From: Prionace glauca
Lineage: Eukaryota > Chordata > Chondrichthyes > Carcharhiniformes > Carcharhinidae
Length of the DNA: 64,000 nt
NCBI GenBank assembly: GCA_037974335.1
Contig: CM075760.1
Span: 53,713,890 to 53,777,889, forward strand
Direction: 5' to 3'
The position numbers and the translations under genes are program-made. Of this stretch, positions 30,085-41,532 are shown in pieces. The notes below the pieces were generated by a model, which worked only from the letters and a program-made list of their open reading frames with translations, searched no databases and was not told the DNA's origin. The first letter of the stretch is position 1. Every line of letters starts with the position of its first letter.

Positions 30085-33055
30085 TCCCTCGACCAGCTAC
30101 TAATCTGGGACCACCAAAACGCTGGTGGAATTTTAATACAACAAACAAGATTGGAATAGAAATCTACTCCAGTTCGCTCACCGCCGCAACAGGTCCACAG
30201 CAGACACCATCTCCCTGGCCCTGCACTCAACGCTGGTACACCTCGATAACAAATACACCGATGTCAGGCTACTATTTATTGAATGCAGCTCAGTCTTATT
30301 CAGACGAAACTCGTCTCCAAACTCCGTGGCCTGGGCTCAGCTCCTCCCTCTACAACCGGATCCTGAACTTCCTAACAGCACAAATCAGTAAGGACAGACA
30401 ACAGCACCTCCTCCACGATCATCCTCAACAGCGGTGTCCCACAAGGTTGTGTACCCACCCACCACCGCCCCCTCCCCCCATACAATCCTGATATACCTAT
30501 GACGATGTGGTCAAAATCAATTCGATTTTCAGTTTTACTGACGACACCACCGTATTGAGTCTTATCTCAAACAATGACGAGACAGAATACAGGAATGAGA
30601 TAGAGAATCTGGTGGAATTGGTGCCATCTCTCCCTCAATGTTAACAAAACGAATTAAATTGTCATCGACTTTAGGAAGCTTGAGGAGAAATTGCCCCTGT
30701 CTACATCAACCTGGACGAAGTAGGAAGGGTCTAGAGCTTCAAGTTTTTAGGTGACCAGATAACCAACAACCTGTCCTGGTCCCCCCCGATGCTGACACTA
30801 TAGTTAAGGAAGCCCACTAACGCCCACAAACGCCTTTACTTTCTCAGAAGTCGAAGGACGTTTGGCATGTCAGCTGCAACTCTCACCAACCTTTACAAAG
30901 CACCATGGAAAGCATCCTCTCTGGTTGTATCACAGCTTGGTTTGGCTCCTGCTCTGCCAAGGAACGTAAGAAAGTACAAAAAGTCGTGAATGTAGCACAG
31001 TCCATCATGCAAACCAGCCTCGCATTCCTTGGCCCTATCTACATTGCTTCGGCAAAGCAGCCAGAATAATTGAGGATCCCACGCACCCCGGATATACTCT
31101 CTTCCACTTTCTACCGTCAGGAAAATCACAAATGTTTGAGTTCATGTACCAACCGCTTCAGGAGCAGCTGCTCCCCTTCTGCCATCAGGCTTTTAAATGG
31201 AACTAAGAACATAAGAACATAAGAAACAGGAGCAGGAGTAGGCCATCTAGCCCTTCGAGCCTGCCCCGCCATTCAATAAGATCATGGCTGATCTGTCGTG
31301 GCTCAGTTCCACCTTCCCATAACCCTTAATACCTTCTCTTATCAAAAACCCATCAACCCGTTTCTTAAAAATATTTAGCGAGGCAGCCTCCACCACTTCA
31401 ACGGGCAGAGAATTCCAGAGATTCAACACCCTTTGAGTGAAGAAGTTCCTCCTCAACTCTGTTCTAAACCGCCTCCCCTTTATCTTGAGGCTGTGCCCCC
31501 TAGTCCTACTGTCCTTTTTGAGCGGGAAGAGTCTCTCCACCTCTATCCTATCCATCCCATTCATCATCTTATACGTCTCAATGATATCTCCCCTCATTCT
31601 TCTAAACTCTAACGAGTACAAGCCTAGTTTATTCAGCCTCTCCTCATAGCTCAATCCCCTCAACTCTGGTATCAGCCTAGTAAACCTCCTCTGCACTCCC
31701 TCCAGGGCCAAAATATCCTTGCGCAGGTGCGGCGCCCAAAACTGCACACAGTACTCCAGCTGCGGCCTCACCAATGCCCTATACAGTTGCAGCAAGACCT
31801 CCCTACTTTTATATTCAATCCCCCTCGCTATGAAGGCCAGCATCCCATTCGCCTTCCTGACCACCTGCTGCACCTGCAAGCTGGGTTTTTGCGACTCATG
31901 CACAAGGACCCCGAGGTCCCTCTGCACCGTCGCCTGCTGCAGTTTTTCGCCACGTAAGTAATAATCCTTCCTACCATTCCTCCTACCAAAGTGGACCACC
32001 TCACACTTGCCAACATTAAATTCCATTTGCCATTTCCTGGCCCATTCGCCCAGCCTATCTAGATCCTTCTGCAGACTCTCCACACCCTCCTCACAATTTG
32101 CCTTTCCCCCAATCTTGGTGTCATCTGCAAATTTCCACACCCTATACTCGGTTCCCTCCTCCAGATCATCTATATAAATGGTAAATAGCTGAGGCCCCAG
32201 CACCGACCCCTGGGGCACCCCACTAGTCACCAACCGCCAATCCGAATAGCACCCATTGACCCCCACTCTCTGCCTCCTATTTGACAACCAATCCTCTATC
32301 CACGCTAACACCCTACCCCCAACTCCATGTCCCCTGACCTTCTGCAATAACCTCTTGTGAGGTACCTTGTCAAACGCCTTCTGAAAATCCAGAAAGACCA
32401 CATCCACCGGCTCTCCTCTATCCACTGCCCTAGACACATCCTCATAGAACTCCAGTAAATTTGTCAGACACGACTTCCCTTTAATGAAACCGTGCTGCGT
32501 CTGCTCTATCAAGCAATTCCCTTCAAGATGCCTCGCTATTTCCTCCTTAATGACGGATTCTAACATTTTACCTACCACAGATGTTAAACTAACCGGCCTA
32601 TAATTCCCCGCCTTTTGCCTGGCACCCTTCTTAAACAACGGCGTAACATTAGCCGTTTTCCAATCTTCCGGCACTTCCCCGGAATCCAGCGACGTCTGGA
32701 AAATAACCACCAAGGCATCCACTATCACCTCCGCCATTTCTCTCAGAACCCTCGGATGCATTCCATCCGGTCCTGGGGACTTGTCCACAATCAGCCCCTC
32801 CAGTCTGTCGAGCACCACCTCTCTAGTAACAGTAATGTCATTAAGACCCTCCATTCCTACCACCTTTCCATCGCTACCTCGCACAAAGTTGATCTTTCTC
32901 GATACCTCAGCTATGAGTGTTCCACCACATTCTGCTCTCGCTCCTGTCACTCTCCATGTACTTACGCTTTCTCTGTATAGCGCGCAACAACAATACTTTT
33001 CAGTTTATGTTAATACATTTGACAATAAGAAAGCAAATCAAATCAAATCTATCCG
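30085..33055 (+). mobile_element. L2-like LINE relic, split by LINE copy F
   Basis: Plus-strand pieces of an old LINE: a VPQGCV-type RT motif near 30440, SFTDDTTVLSLISNNDETEY near 30530-30600, the C-terminal THPGYTLFHFLPSG-type block near 31080-31190, and the tail AATCAAATCAAATC at about 33040. Many stops and shifts. Positions 31206-32875 belong to a younger CR1-type insertion. The L2/Rex-like clade is a guess from the C-terminal block. Confidence 0.75.
31206..32875 (-). mobile_element. 5'-truncated CR1-type LINE, copy F
   Basis: Minus strand, 3' end at the left (AGAACATAAGAACATAAGAA). Its frame is open from the 5' break through the RT (VFLDFQKAFDKVPHKRLLQK, GVPQGSVLGP, FADD) to the end near 31300. 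The duplicate locus (58229-58235) has the empty site GGAACTACCTCG, so this copy arrived after the duplication. A shared CTA at both edges is either a 3-bp target duplication or microhomology. Confidence 0.95.
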
Positions 33056-34840
33056 AGGCGCTGCTTCACTGGATGAGAAACTAAACCACCATCTCGATGG
33101 CGCTCTCTGATTCAAAGTTAAAATATCCCAAGGTCACGTTTTCAAGAATGAAAAATGATAATTCTCCCCCATGTTTCTGGGCCAATATGTATAACTTACT
33201 TATCACAATTTAAACACGTATGTGTTTTATATCTTTATCTCAAAGCAGTCTTGCTCTGCACAAAATTGGTGTTGGGCAGGAGATTTATTGGAATGATATT
33301 TTTGATCATGAACCTCTCCAAGTAATGGTCAGTTCACACAGGGTGAAACTTATATTAATTCCCCCTCACTCTGGGCCACTGGTGGAGGAGATGCCACAAA
33401 TATACCCAAAATAAACCATTTAAAACATATTTTTACCGAGTGTGGGCTTCGATGTCGAATCAAGCATTTATTGCACTTTGCTAGTTTCCTTTGCCATAGC
33501 GGTGGTAGTGTTGGAAAGGCACTATTCCAGTCAGGGTGATAGGCAGAAAATCTAACTGTGAGTTGAAACTGGAATGTCACTGTCTCGTGACGAAAATAAT
33601 GCAATATCACCATCTGCTGGCGGCGTTCACTTACTGCAGGCGCCGGCCTTTGTGAGTCACAGAGAGGTTCAGTCACTCGACAGCTGGACCTGGGACCCGG
33701 TTGCTGAAGTGTGAATATTGAATATCGTTGTCAGGGATGAAAGTTTGCAGCAGGAGGTCGGGTGGCCATTTGCCCTTTTGTTATCATCCACTCTATGCGA
33801 ACATTGTTCGCCATTGCCCATAGGAGTTATTGCCTGGAGATTGCATTTAGGGATTAATGTACACAACTGATGTAGTTATCAGATGATAATTCCATCCAAA
33901 CGTTGCTGCACTTTGATGCACTAAGGTCTTTGGAGCTTAAGTTGTGAATGATACCTGGACGATACAATACTAATGGGCAAACAAACTGACAGATTAATAT
34001 TTTCCAATTTTTTTTATTGAAGTTGGCGGCAGTTTGTGTTTTCCATGCAAAATAAATGGTTTGGTAAAAGCATTTTGCCAGCGCGACTGAAAAAGTGACA
34101 GGTTTCTCACATCGATGTATAATTATGTCATCAGGTAATTATTATTATGCCGAGTAACACACACTTCATTTTAGATAACTATAAAGAAGGGAGAAATGCT
34201 TTCCTTGTATCTCGATAGCTCATTCTGTTTATCCAATGTGCACGCCATAAAGAATGAATAAAACGAATTCAAATCAACTCGAAACTTTGCAGATTGCAAC
34301 TGTTATTGTGCCGCATGCAGAGGGAATTGATTTTGCCCTGATTCCCACTAAATTAAGCATTTTGTCTAACTGTTGTAATTTCAAACTTATCTATAAAGTA
34401 CAGAAATATGTTTGCTACTATTAACAGAGTAGTTCTTGTGAGGATTTTTTTTTTTCATAAGATTCCGAGACAAGTTAGATTTTCTGAACTCCGCATTTTC
34501 ATGGTACTTCGAAAAGAGAGTCAGAACGTACAACTGACAGCGACAGAAACAAGAAAAGGGAGGCAGAAACCCTGAAAATGTCAGAAAGAGAAAGAGAAGC
34601 AATCAGACTAGATAATTCTGTCCGAATCCCATTTATTGGTGCGTCACTTCGATCAACATTCACAGAACAGTTAGACGTATCCCTGAAAAACAACCTCAGT
34701 TTCTGAGTCAGTGAAGCCACATTCTGATCTGGGTTACACTTTATATCAGATTAGAAGAATCAACACATCGAGAATAATCTGTATTTTTCTGTCGAACTCT
34801 AAAGGAATTACGATATGTCCCCTTGTTCCTTACGGGTAAT
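33056..34840. other. No gene recognised
   Basis: Single-copy-looking sequence apart from its duplicate at 58400-60200. Its one notable site is the CTCF-like motif at 33609. Frames of up to 108 codons have no recognisable domain. Confidence 0.45.
33609..33620 (-). promoter_or_regulatory. CTCF-like motif
   Basis: CCAGCAGATGGT on the minus strand fits CCASYAGRKGGC in 11 of 12 positions. Conserved in copy B at 58965. Confidence 0.5.
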
Positions 34841-34844
34841 AATG

Positions 34845-35000
34845 GTCTTGTTGTCTGGTGAGACACCTGATGAAGGGGAAAACACCGAAAGCTTTTGGCG
34901 TTTTCTACCAAATAAACTTGTGAGACTTTAACCTGGTGTTGTGAGACTTCTTACTGTGTTTACCCCAGTCCAACGCCGGTATCTCCACATTGAGTTCAGT
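34845..35000 (+). repeat. Interspersed repeat with GACTTCTTACTGT end
   Basis: CACCTGATGAAGGGGAAAAC, AACCTGGTGTTGTGAGACTT and CCAGTCCAACGCCGGTATCT are a repeat also seen at 40595, 60205 and, as an inverted pair, at 21051. Probably a SINE or LINE end. Confidence 0.65.
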
Positions 35001-35094
35001 CAATGTCTTATCCAGGAATTGTGTTTAATTTCTGACTTTTGGAATACTCTGTGTTTGTGTTATTGGAACCATGAACGATGATTCCTTGTTCCAG

Positions 35095-35355
35095 GTTCCT
35101 TGTGAATTAACAATTCAGGAAGGACAGAGCACAATACCGGAGTGTCGTCAGTCAATAACCAACCGTGAACCATCTCTGTTCTGATACGTCCAGTAAACCG
35201 GAAAAGGTCCGAAATATTCAATGAGGATAAAGCACGGGAGATTCGTCTCAAGAGCCAGGCTTCCTGCTGTTTGCACAAAGGAAACAAAACTGCTCTCTTA
35301 AATAAGCCAGGGCTCTTCACTCCGACAGCGCTGTGTATTTCTGTGCCATTGAGCC
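35095..35355 (+). pseudogene. TCR V segment relic, copy A
   Basis: Plus-strand V exon remnant after an acceptor-like TTGTTCCAG. It aligns with the intact V segment at 48711-49009: GAATTAACAATTCAGGAAGG for the ELTVQDR start, TTTGCACAAAGGAAACAAAA for LHKGNKT, and GACAGCGCTGTGTATTTCTG for DSAVYFC, ending CAIEP before the RSS. Frames shift between the first Cys and the middle of the exon (the CHYSITN region and the WYIQ region are out of phase). No leader exon was found. It cannot encode a V domain. Confidence 0.8.
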
Positions 35356-35395
35356 CACACTGCGGCAGAGATAGAGCGGTTCCCGGACAAAACCT
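35356..35395 (+). other. RSS of V relic A (24-bp spacer)
   Basis: Heptamer CACACTG (35356-35362), 24-bp spacer, nonamer ACAAAACCT (35387-35395). Confidence 0.8.
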
Positions 35396-35418
35396 CACAC
35401 TGGTGTTCTAGAAAGGTA

Positions 35419-35430
35419 CCACCAGAGGGT
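35419..35430 (+). promoter_or_regulatory. CTCF-like motif beside RSS
   Basis: CCACCAGAGGGT, 11 of 12 positions of CCASYAGRKGGC, followed by GCTC; 24 bp after the nonamer of the V relic. Confidence 0.6.
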
Positions 35431-36204
35431 GCTCTTGCACCGATAAACAGAAAGAATAATTCACCCTCCACTGAGAGAGACGCAGGTGCCTTCCTGAAAT
35501 ATCAGAACAAAACACAACCTCAACAAGAGATAAGGAACATTTGAGGAATTGCATTGGTTAATTTCAACTCGCAGTTGGACTATCGCTGACCTTCTTAAAT
35601 GTATTTGATCTCTTTGGTTTAGTAATTGTCATTTGAGCCAGTTCCGGTGTCTGTCTAATATTCAGCAACTCAATCCCCATCAGATTTTGAAGCCTTTTTC
35701 CGGCGACCTGTGGTCTGGGTTTATTTGATCCGACAAGAGTTTTGCAGCTTCAGAGGAAGTGTATACTCAATGAAGAGATTTCACAAGGAAGCGACTGTGA
35801 TCTTTAAAACAAACATTGAGAATAGAATTCCCCGAATGACCAGTGAACTACAGAATGTTTCCTTCCTGCTGGAGTGTTTTTGTTACTATGAGCAAGCCAG
35901 AATTTGCAGCTGCCAATTTACAGAGCAGGGTTTCGTTTCCACAATCCCATCTGGAAAAGGGCAACCGTTCCCCTATCAAGGTGGTGAAAGCTCGAGGTGT
36001 TTCCTTAAATATCAGCCAACTCACCACTGAGTGATCTCACAGACTCAAAGAGGCACGATGACTGAAGTGGCCGGATACTGGAAACACTTGGGTGAAGGCT
36101 GATCCCAGGTTAATGAGGATTCTTGCCTGGCTGACTGTTACATTGTGGCTGCATCTGCCCACGATTCTGTGCAGCAGACACGGTTTCAACCGATAGTTCA
36201 AGGC
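35431..36204. other. No gene recognised
   Basis: Sequence between two V relics in opposite orientation; no domain found in either strand. Duplicated at 60785-61579. Confidence 0.45.
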
Positions 36205-36243
36205 AGGTTTTGTACATCAGTCAGACTGATTTCCATGACGATG
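36205..36243 (-). other. Degenerate RSS of inverted V relic A
   Basis: Minus strand: heptamer CATCGTC (36237-36243, four of seven consensus positions), 23-bp spacer, nonamer ACAAAACCT (36205-36213). Confidence 0.65.
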
Positions 36244-36550
36244 AGACTGAAAGCGCAGTGATACACGGCAGCGTCAGTCAGCTGCAGACCAGAGATAGTC
36301 AAACTGGTGAATTTACTCGACGTCTGAAGGTCTCCAGGGAAACGGCTTTCAACAAGATTTGTTATATCTTCAACAAATATCTAATTTTTCCTCAATATAA
36401 ATAGACGCTGTTTCTCTGAGTGTTGCCGGTATTAGGATAAAATGTAGTTGATCATTGTAATATCATAGGTACAGGTTAAACTCAATGTTTCTTCTTTCGT
36501 CTTTCATCCTGAGGATAGCGACAGAGTGACAGAATCTCCATGACTCAGAT
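36244..36550 (-). pseudogene. Inverted TCR V pseudogene, copy A
   Basis: Minus-strand V exon from an acceptor TTTTTCAG. Readable blocks are DSVTLSLSS, EETLSLTCTYDIT, YRQHS, TSSKFTSLTISGLQLTDAAV and YHCAFSL. Three in-frame stops are visible: TGA in framework 1 (shared with copy B), TAA where the core Trp of SWYRQ should be, and TAG after LRKN. The last two are absent in copy B, so this copy kept decaying after the duplication. Confidence 0.85.
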
Positions 36551-37203
36551 CTGAAAAACCTGCTCAAAAAGAAATAAATCAGACCGTCTGAATACTTAAA
36601 ATTTAATTTTAAATCACGTTTTTAAAATTAAAGTAAATATGAAATGTGTTTGGTTCACAATTACTTGTTATGAATATTCTCCAAACAGTCCAAATGTTGA
36701 GCATTTCCTTTGCCTGTTCTGTAAAACAGGAATTGGATATTTGAAAACATCCGTTTCAAACTTGACCTTGTATATTTTGCCTCGGGATGTTCTCACTGCA
36801 TTTCCCTGTGTCCGCGGTGGTGCTGTGGGGTTAGTAGCTGGTGAGCCGGCAGCCAGTGAATGGATTCACCCTGAGCTGGGTTCAGTCAATGTTCTGATAG
36901 GGAAAATGGTTTCCTAGTTAGACACGTGGGACGAGATTTGTAACCGGAAACATGGGGTTACCGATGGGGTTTATTTATTCCGGTTTCAATTCTCCATCTC
37001 TGATTCCAGTAGAATCGACATCCGTGAGCGGATAAAGCTCGAGTCTCAGCTGCTTTCGTCAGCTCGACAGAGAGACGCCACAGTTACAACTGGAGCGGGT
37101 TTTTGGCTCCTTGTTATTTCGTGTGAATATTATACACATATCCGAATTCTAAACTGAACTCCTTGGACAATTGCTTGAGCAGGAATTTTATATGATCTGA
37201 AAA

Positions 37204-37536
37204 ATGCTCCGAATTTACAGATTCTCTTTGCTGCTTTTCACTCTGATCTTCACGGGAGTGACTGGAGCAGATGAGGTGATGCAGCTCCCTCGGTGGGAGG
37301 TTGTCAGCGAAGAGGAAACCATATCCATCAACTGCACCACCACCTCTGCGTTTACCAGCTGGTATAGGTATAGACAGTCCCCGAATCAGCCACCCCAGCA
37401 TCTGGTGATGGCCAAAAGAGAGACCGATCAAAGCGAGAGGATCACTGCCTCAATCGGGGGAGGCAACAAATTCAGTGCCCTGACTGTGAGAGACGCCAGA
37501 GTTACAGACACCGCCACCTATCTCTGTGCCGTGAGC
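37204..37536 (+). CDS. TCR V segment with leader and V in one exon
   Basis: A 111-codon open frame. The signal peptide MLRIYRFSLLLFTLIFTGVT runs without an intron into the V domain: ADEVMQLPRWEVVSEEETIS, first Cys in SINC, TASIGG, then DARVTDTATYLCAVS. It stops exactly at an RSS heptamer. Standard TCR V genes have an intron near the end of the leader; here none is needed, and the usual acceptor position reads TTCACGG. The core motif reads SWYRYRQSP: the tryptophan expected before YRQ is Arg (AGG), while the duplicate at 62579 still has SWYWYRQSP. The domain may therefore fold poorly. Best fit TRAV/TRDV, from the CAVS end and 23-bp RSS. An upstream separate leader exon was not found. Confidence 0.8.
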
Positions 37537-37575
37537 CACAGTGTAACAAACACAGGGGGGTCCCATACAAAAACC
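37537..37575 (+). other. RSS, 23-bp spacer
   Basis: Heptamer CACAGTG (37537-37543), 23-bp spacer, nonamer ACAAAAACC (37567-37575). Consensus heptamer and near-consensus nonamer. Confidence 0.95.
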
Positions 37576-37920
37576 TGCACCGATTGTGAGATCCACTCTG
37601 TGTGTCTGCAATGTCGGCGGAGGGAGTGATGGGATTATTTTAAAATAGTCAAAAAAGGAAATGACGCAACTGAAAATAAATTATAGAATCTAATTATTAA
37701 AATTCCGTCAGAAATGAAGAGAGTTGAAAACAGAAATGGTAAAGAGGAAAGAGGGAGCATGTAAACTAAACTGAGTGATTGGAAAATAGGACAGAGGAAA
37801 GTTCAGTTATTGTCGGAGGAGTGGACAGAAAATGAGGAAGTTTTTGAAATAGAGATCGAGATTGAAAAGTACCGAGTGTAATAGACAGAGTAAAAATCAA
37901 GTGATATGATAAATAAAGAG

Positions 37921-38205
37921 GGGGTGGCTCCGTGATATTATCGCGAAACTATTAACCCAGAAACTCAGTTCGTGTTGGGGAGAGCCGGAATTCAGAATTT
38001 ACTGATGACCATGAAACCATTGTCTGAAAACTCATCGGATTCACTCATGTCCTTTCGGGAAGGAAATCTGCCGCCCTTACCTGGTCTGGTCTACATGTGA
38101 TTCCAGAGCCACAGCAATGTGGTTGACTCTCAACTGCTCTCGAAGGGCAAATAAGGATGGGCGATAAATGCTGGCCAGCCAGCGACGTCTAAGTCCTACT
38201 AGTAA
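37921..38205 (+). mobile_element. tRNA-derived SINE of a second family
   Basis: A tRNA-like head (GGGTGGCTCCGTGATATTAT) is followed by GATGACCATGAAACCATTGT, TTACCTGGTCTGGTCTACAT, GCAATGTGGTTGACTCTCAA and the end GATAAATGCTGGCCAGCCAG. This family is widespread in sharks; the end matches the tail I recall for the LINE family at 45.2 kb. Duplicated at 63293. Confidence 0.75.
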
Positions 38206-38342
38206 CTAATGTTTAGTATTTACGAGATATTTAAACGGCTGAATTTTCTGAAACATATCTCCTAAAACTCGGGCACTGGAAGTTGCCCCATTGATAAATT
38301 TGTACTTTGCTCGTTATCCCAACATTGAAAGTTTCAGAACTT

Positions 38343-38353
38343 CCGTCAGGGGC
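38343..38353 (+). promoter_or_regulatory. CTCF-like motif, one base short
   Basis: CCGTCAGGGGC here; copy B has CCGTCAGGGGGC, which fits CCASYAGRKGGC in 10 of 12 positions. Confidence 0.35.
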
Positions 38354-38439
38354 GCACTGGTTACTAACTCTTCGCTGTTCTGAATTGAAAATAAGAAGAA
38401 ATAACAGCAGCATTGTCAGCTGTCTTTGCTGTTGTCGCT

Positions 38440-38636
38440 CTGACCCATACTGACTGCCTTCTGTTATTGGGCATGTTATTCTCTCGTCCGGGGTTTGTTG
38501 GACCTGCAGCGCAGTGGGAGGGGCAATTTCTGCCCCAAAAGTGGGTGTTTCCGTCTGCAGAGTTACAGACACAGCATGCGTCATATGATACAGACTGTCT
38601 CTCAACCTGTTCATTCTATTGCTTAATATTGGGTAT
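38440..38636 (+). promoter_or_regulatory. V-promoter-like block without V exon
   Basis: GCAGTGGGAGGGGCAATTTC and GTCTGCAGAGTTACAGACAC resemble the block before the leader at 48302 (GCAGTGGGACGGGCATCTAT, CTGCAGAGTTGCAGACTG). No intact leader or V exon follows on the plus strand. Possibly the 5' flank of a lost V gene. Confidence 0.45.
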
Positions 38637-40254
38637 CTCCTTCTCAGGAGAACTCCCACCCCATCCACCCACCACCGTCCAACCCACCCTATCGCTATAA
38701 AATAAATCAAATAATGCAACAATTTATAGACTGAATATGATAAATGCGGGAAACCAAATGTCCCCATCTGGCGGGATTGTTCAGACAGGTGAATGAATGC
38801 AATTCTGTAACTAACAGACATACAACTCAGTTCATGAAAATGCTGCCTCTGTTTAACCCATAGCAAAACAAAAACTAGAGGAAATGAGCCAGAAAATAAG
38901 AAGTAATTATTATTTTACTGAATCAAAGGAGAGAAAGGACTCGGGTCAGAAGGAGAAGAAGCTGCCAATGATATTAAACATATCAATAATCAAATATTTA
39001 CTCACAACACAGATTTCAGAAAGCAAGGCTACAAGTCTAACGCTGAACACATCATTCTCGCGAGCACAGTTCGCAACACTTGGATCAGTTTATTGATTCT
39101 TCGTTCGTTTCGTGTTAACCTCAGAGACAGTGTGTGAGAGAGATTGGGAAAGATAGAGTTGGGTTGAGAATGTGCAGTGCTGAGCGGGAGACTCTTTCCT
39201 CTTTCAGTGTTAACCTGACAGACAGTGTGTGAGACACTGGAAAACGTGGAGTTGGGATAAGGAAGCACAGTGTTGAGGGGAGTGCCACTTGACCAACTGG
39301 GGCATTTTCACCCCCACACCGGACAGGGCAGAATCTCTGTTTAGAAGACTTCTACCCGATCAATTCAAGTTTGGAAAAGGTTAAGAAGAAACAGAATTAA
39401 TCCGGCTGGTCTCGCAGGGGGTGAATGGATGGCAGCATTTCAGGCTAACTCTATGAAAGTGGAGGGAGCGATTAGAAGACTTGTGTTTTGAGCAGACGAT
39501 GTTAGAAATTGCGATGATCCATGCCAATCTGTAATGGAGACATAATGTAGAAGTAATTTACAAAGATATTTAATATTTGGGCAGTAAACGGAATGAGAAA
39601 TATATATATAATCAATATTGAAAGCAAGCTGTTGGTTAGGAATAAGTGGATACCCTTCAGCAGAGACAGTACGCGAGCAATGGGCCGAATGGCGTCTGTT
39701 TGTTCTTTAAGACTCTATAATTCTCAGACGATGAACTGCTCTGTTCATTTACAAGGATAACAGAGCACAGCCGTTGTGAAACAATGTACTCTGCTGCTGC
39801 ACATAGGGTGCAGAGAGGGCCGGGGGGTCATTGATGGTTCAAGTGGACAATGGTTTGAGAAACAGCCGATCTCTCGGTGGCACCGTGAGCAACGTCAGAG
39901 ACCGACATCCCATAATAGTCCAATCGGTGACAATGTGGACCCTCAGTCTCACATTGAAGGGGGGAATGGAAAACTCTCGCCTCTCCTTTCCCTTCCCACA
40001 TTTCAGAGTCCAGGCCCCGGCTGCAAGTCCCAGTCTGAAAATCAGACCCGGATTGATCTTCTTGTGCACCTTTATTATCATGAAGCAACCCCCTCCCACT
40101 GCCCCCCTCCCAACCAAATACCTGTTTCCCCTTGGAGCTCTGACCCTGCTGCTATTGTGTGAGTTGATTTTTCTACTCAGATTTGTTGTTTTTAACAATT
40201 TCTTCACACCATGTAGTTTGTGAGTGATCTTTCTTTGTTCATAGCCGGTCAGTG
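38637..40254. other. No gene recognised; short tandem duplication
   Basis: Two similar units starting GTGTTAACCT lie at 39112 and 39207 (period 95 bp). The frames of up to 130 codons at 39776-40223 have no recognisable domain. Confidence 0.45.
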
Positions 40255-40475
40255 TCATAGAATATAGAACATTACAGCGCAGTACAGGCCCTTCGGCCCT
40301 CGATGTTGTGCCGACCAGTGGAACCAATCTAATGACCCTCTAACCTGAACTATTCCAAAGTTACCCATATGCCCATCCACTGACCATTTGAACGCCCTTA
40401 AAGTTGGCGAGTCCACAACTGCTGCAGGCAGGGCATTCCACACCCTTACTACCCTCTGAGTGAAGAACTACCCTC
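40255..40475 (-). mobile_element. CR1/L2-like LINE 3' fragment
   Basis: CATAGAATATAGAACATTAC, GGCCCTTCGGCCCTCGATGT and TAATGACCCTCTAACCTGAA, then GGGCATTCCACACCCTTACT, are the reverse complement of a LINE end common in fish. Strongly truncated. Confidence 0.65.
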
Positions 40476-40594
40476 CGAGTAAAGAGCGTCAGAGCTCCCA
40501 ACATGAGCAGGCTGGTTCGACCGGGTTGAACCTAGCAGTCGGCGCTCCGTTTTTACAAACGACACCATATTTCTGGGACAGACAGAACTCCCAT

Positions 40595-40690
40595 TCGCCT
40601 GATAAAGGGGCAGCGCTCCGAAAGCTAGTGGTTTGTGCTACCAAATTAATCTATTGGACTTTAATTTGGTGTAATGGGACTTCAAACACT
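40595..40690 (+). repeat. Interspersed repeat end
   Basis: CTGATAAAGGGGCAGCGCTC, CGAAAGCTAGTGG and TTGGACTTTAATTTGGTGTA: same family as 34845-35000. Confidence 0.6.
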
Positions 40691-41493
40691 GACAGGGACC
40701 ATTTTGTTTTGTATCGGTATTGCTATATCAAACAACATCGATATAAAATGTTCTGGTTGCAAGTAACATGATGGACTTAAAACACATTTTATTATTTATC
40801 GCAATGAAACTTGCAGATTAACCAGTTGTTGAATGGGGAGGCAAGATATATTTCCCTGTCTGAAAGAGGATTTCATAAACTACAAAGTTACAAAGTGAGG
40901 GAACATGAAATGGAAATATCGCAGCCCATTCATTATTCCATCCCCTGCTGTGAAGTAAATGTTTCAGCTAAACATTCATCCTCTCCCGCATCATAGCTGC
41001 TATCCCAAACATGATTGAAAACAAACCATTATGTTGCTGTAAGGATGAATGCTGTCATTCTCCATGAGGAAACAGAGCCATCAAGATTCAGGGGACCGGT
41101 CGTTGCCTGAAATGACGGCTGAAGAGGAATGTAATCTTTTGTACTGGGATGACCAAATTCACTTTTATGCTATTGTCCCTCCGCCAAGAGGCCGAATTGG
41201 AAATGAAGGAACTGTGAGTTTTTTGCTTGAATTGGAGATCAAAGGAACTTGAAGCCAATTGGATGTTATCTGATGATGTTTTCAGTGGTGAACCAATCAA
41301 CGTGGGCCCGGATATGACTCAACCCTTGAAAAGTGAGCATAGTGAATGCTGTGCCCGCCAGTGTCTCTGGTCAACGCGCCCATCTAATGAGAATTATGGA
41401 TGCAGACACTTCAGGTTCCGTTTGTGCCTCCTGGCTTGTCTTGTGTTATTGGAGTGGTTGCTGCAGCTGTTCCGGAACTGCAACTTGGAGCGA
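40691..41493. other. No gene recognised
   Basis: Downstream (3') flank of the minus-strand V segment; no other feature seen. Confidence 0.45.
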
Positions 41494-41532
41494 GGTTTTT
41501 GTACAGCGACTATCGAGTTTTGTCTCAGTGTG
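41494..41532 (-). other. RSS, 23-bp spacer
   Basis: Minus strand: heptamer CACACTG (41526-41532), 23-bp spacer, nonamer ACAAAAACC (41494-41502). Confidence 0.93.

Larger units (their letters stand above)
26461..38636 (+). repeat. Segmental duplication, copy A
   Basis: This interval matches 53544-64000 in the same orientation nearly throughout: LINE tail, four tRNA loci, L2-like LINE, V relic, inverted V relic, intronless-leader V, SINE and V-promoter-like end. Copy A is longer mainly because of the CR1-type LINE at 31206-32875. The left homology edge lies at CGGTTATTGGG inside a LINE tail; the right edge is cut by the window end. Confidence 0.95.

Noticed and set aside
37093-37125. Possible 12-bp-spacer RSS (GGTTTTTGG, 12 bp, TCGTGTG) that could mark a J segment
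   Set aside because: The heptamer fits only four of seven positions, no FGxG J motif or splice donor follows, and the text is the 5' flank of the V segment at 37204.
39776-40327. Overlapping open frames on both strands (up to 162 codons)
   Set aside because: No known domain in any of them and no V, tRNA or repeat structure; treated as chance.
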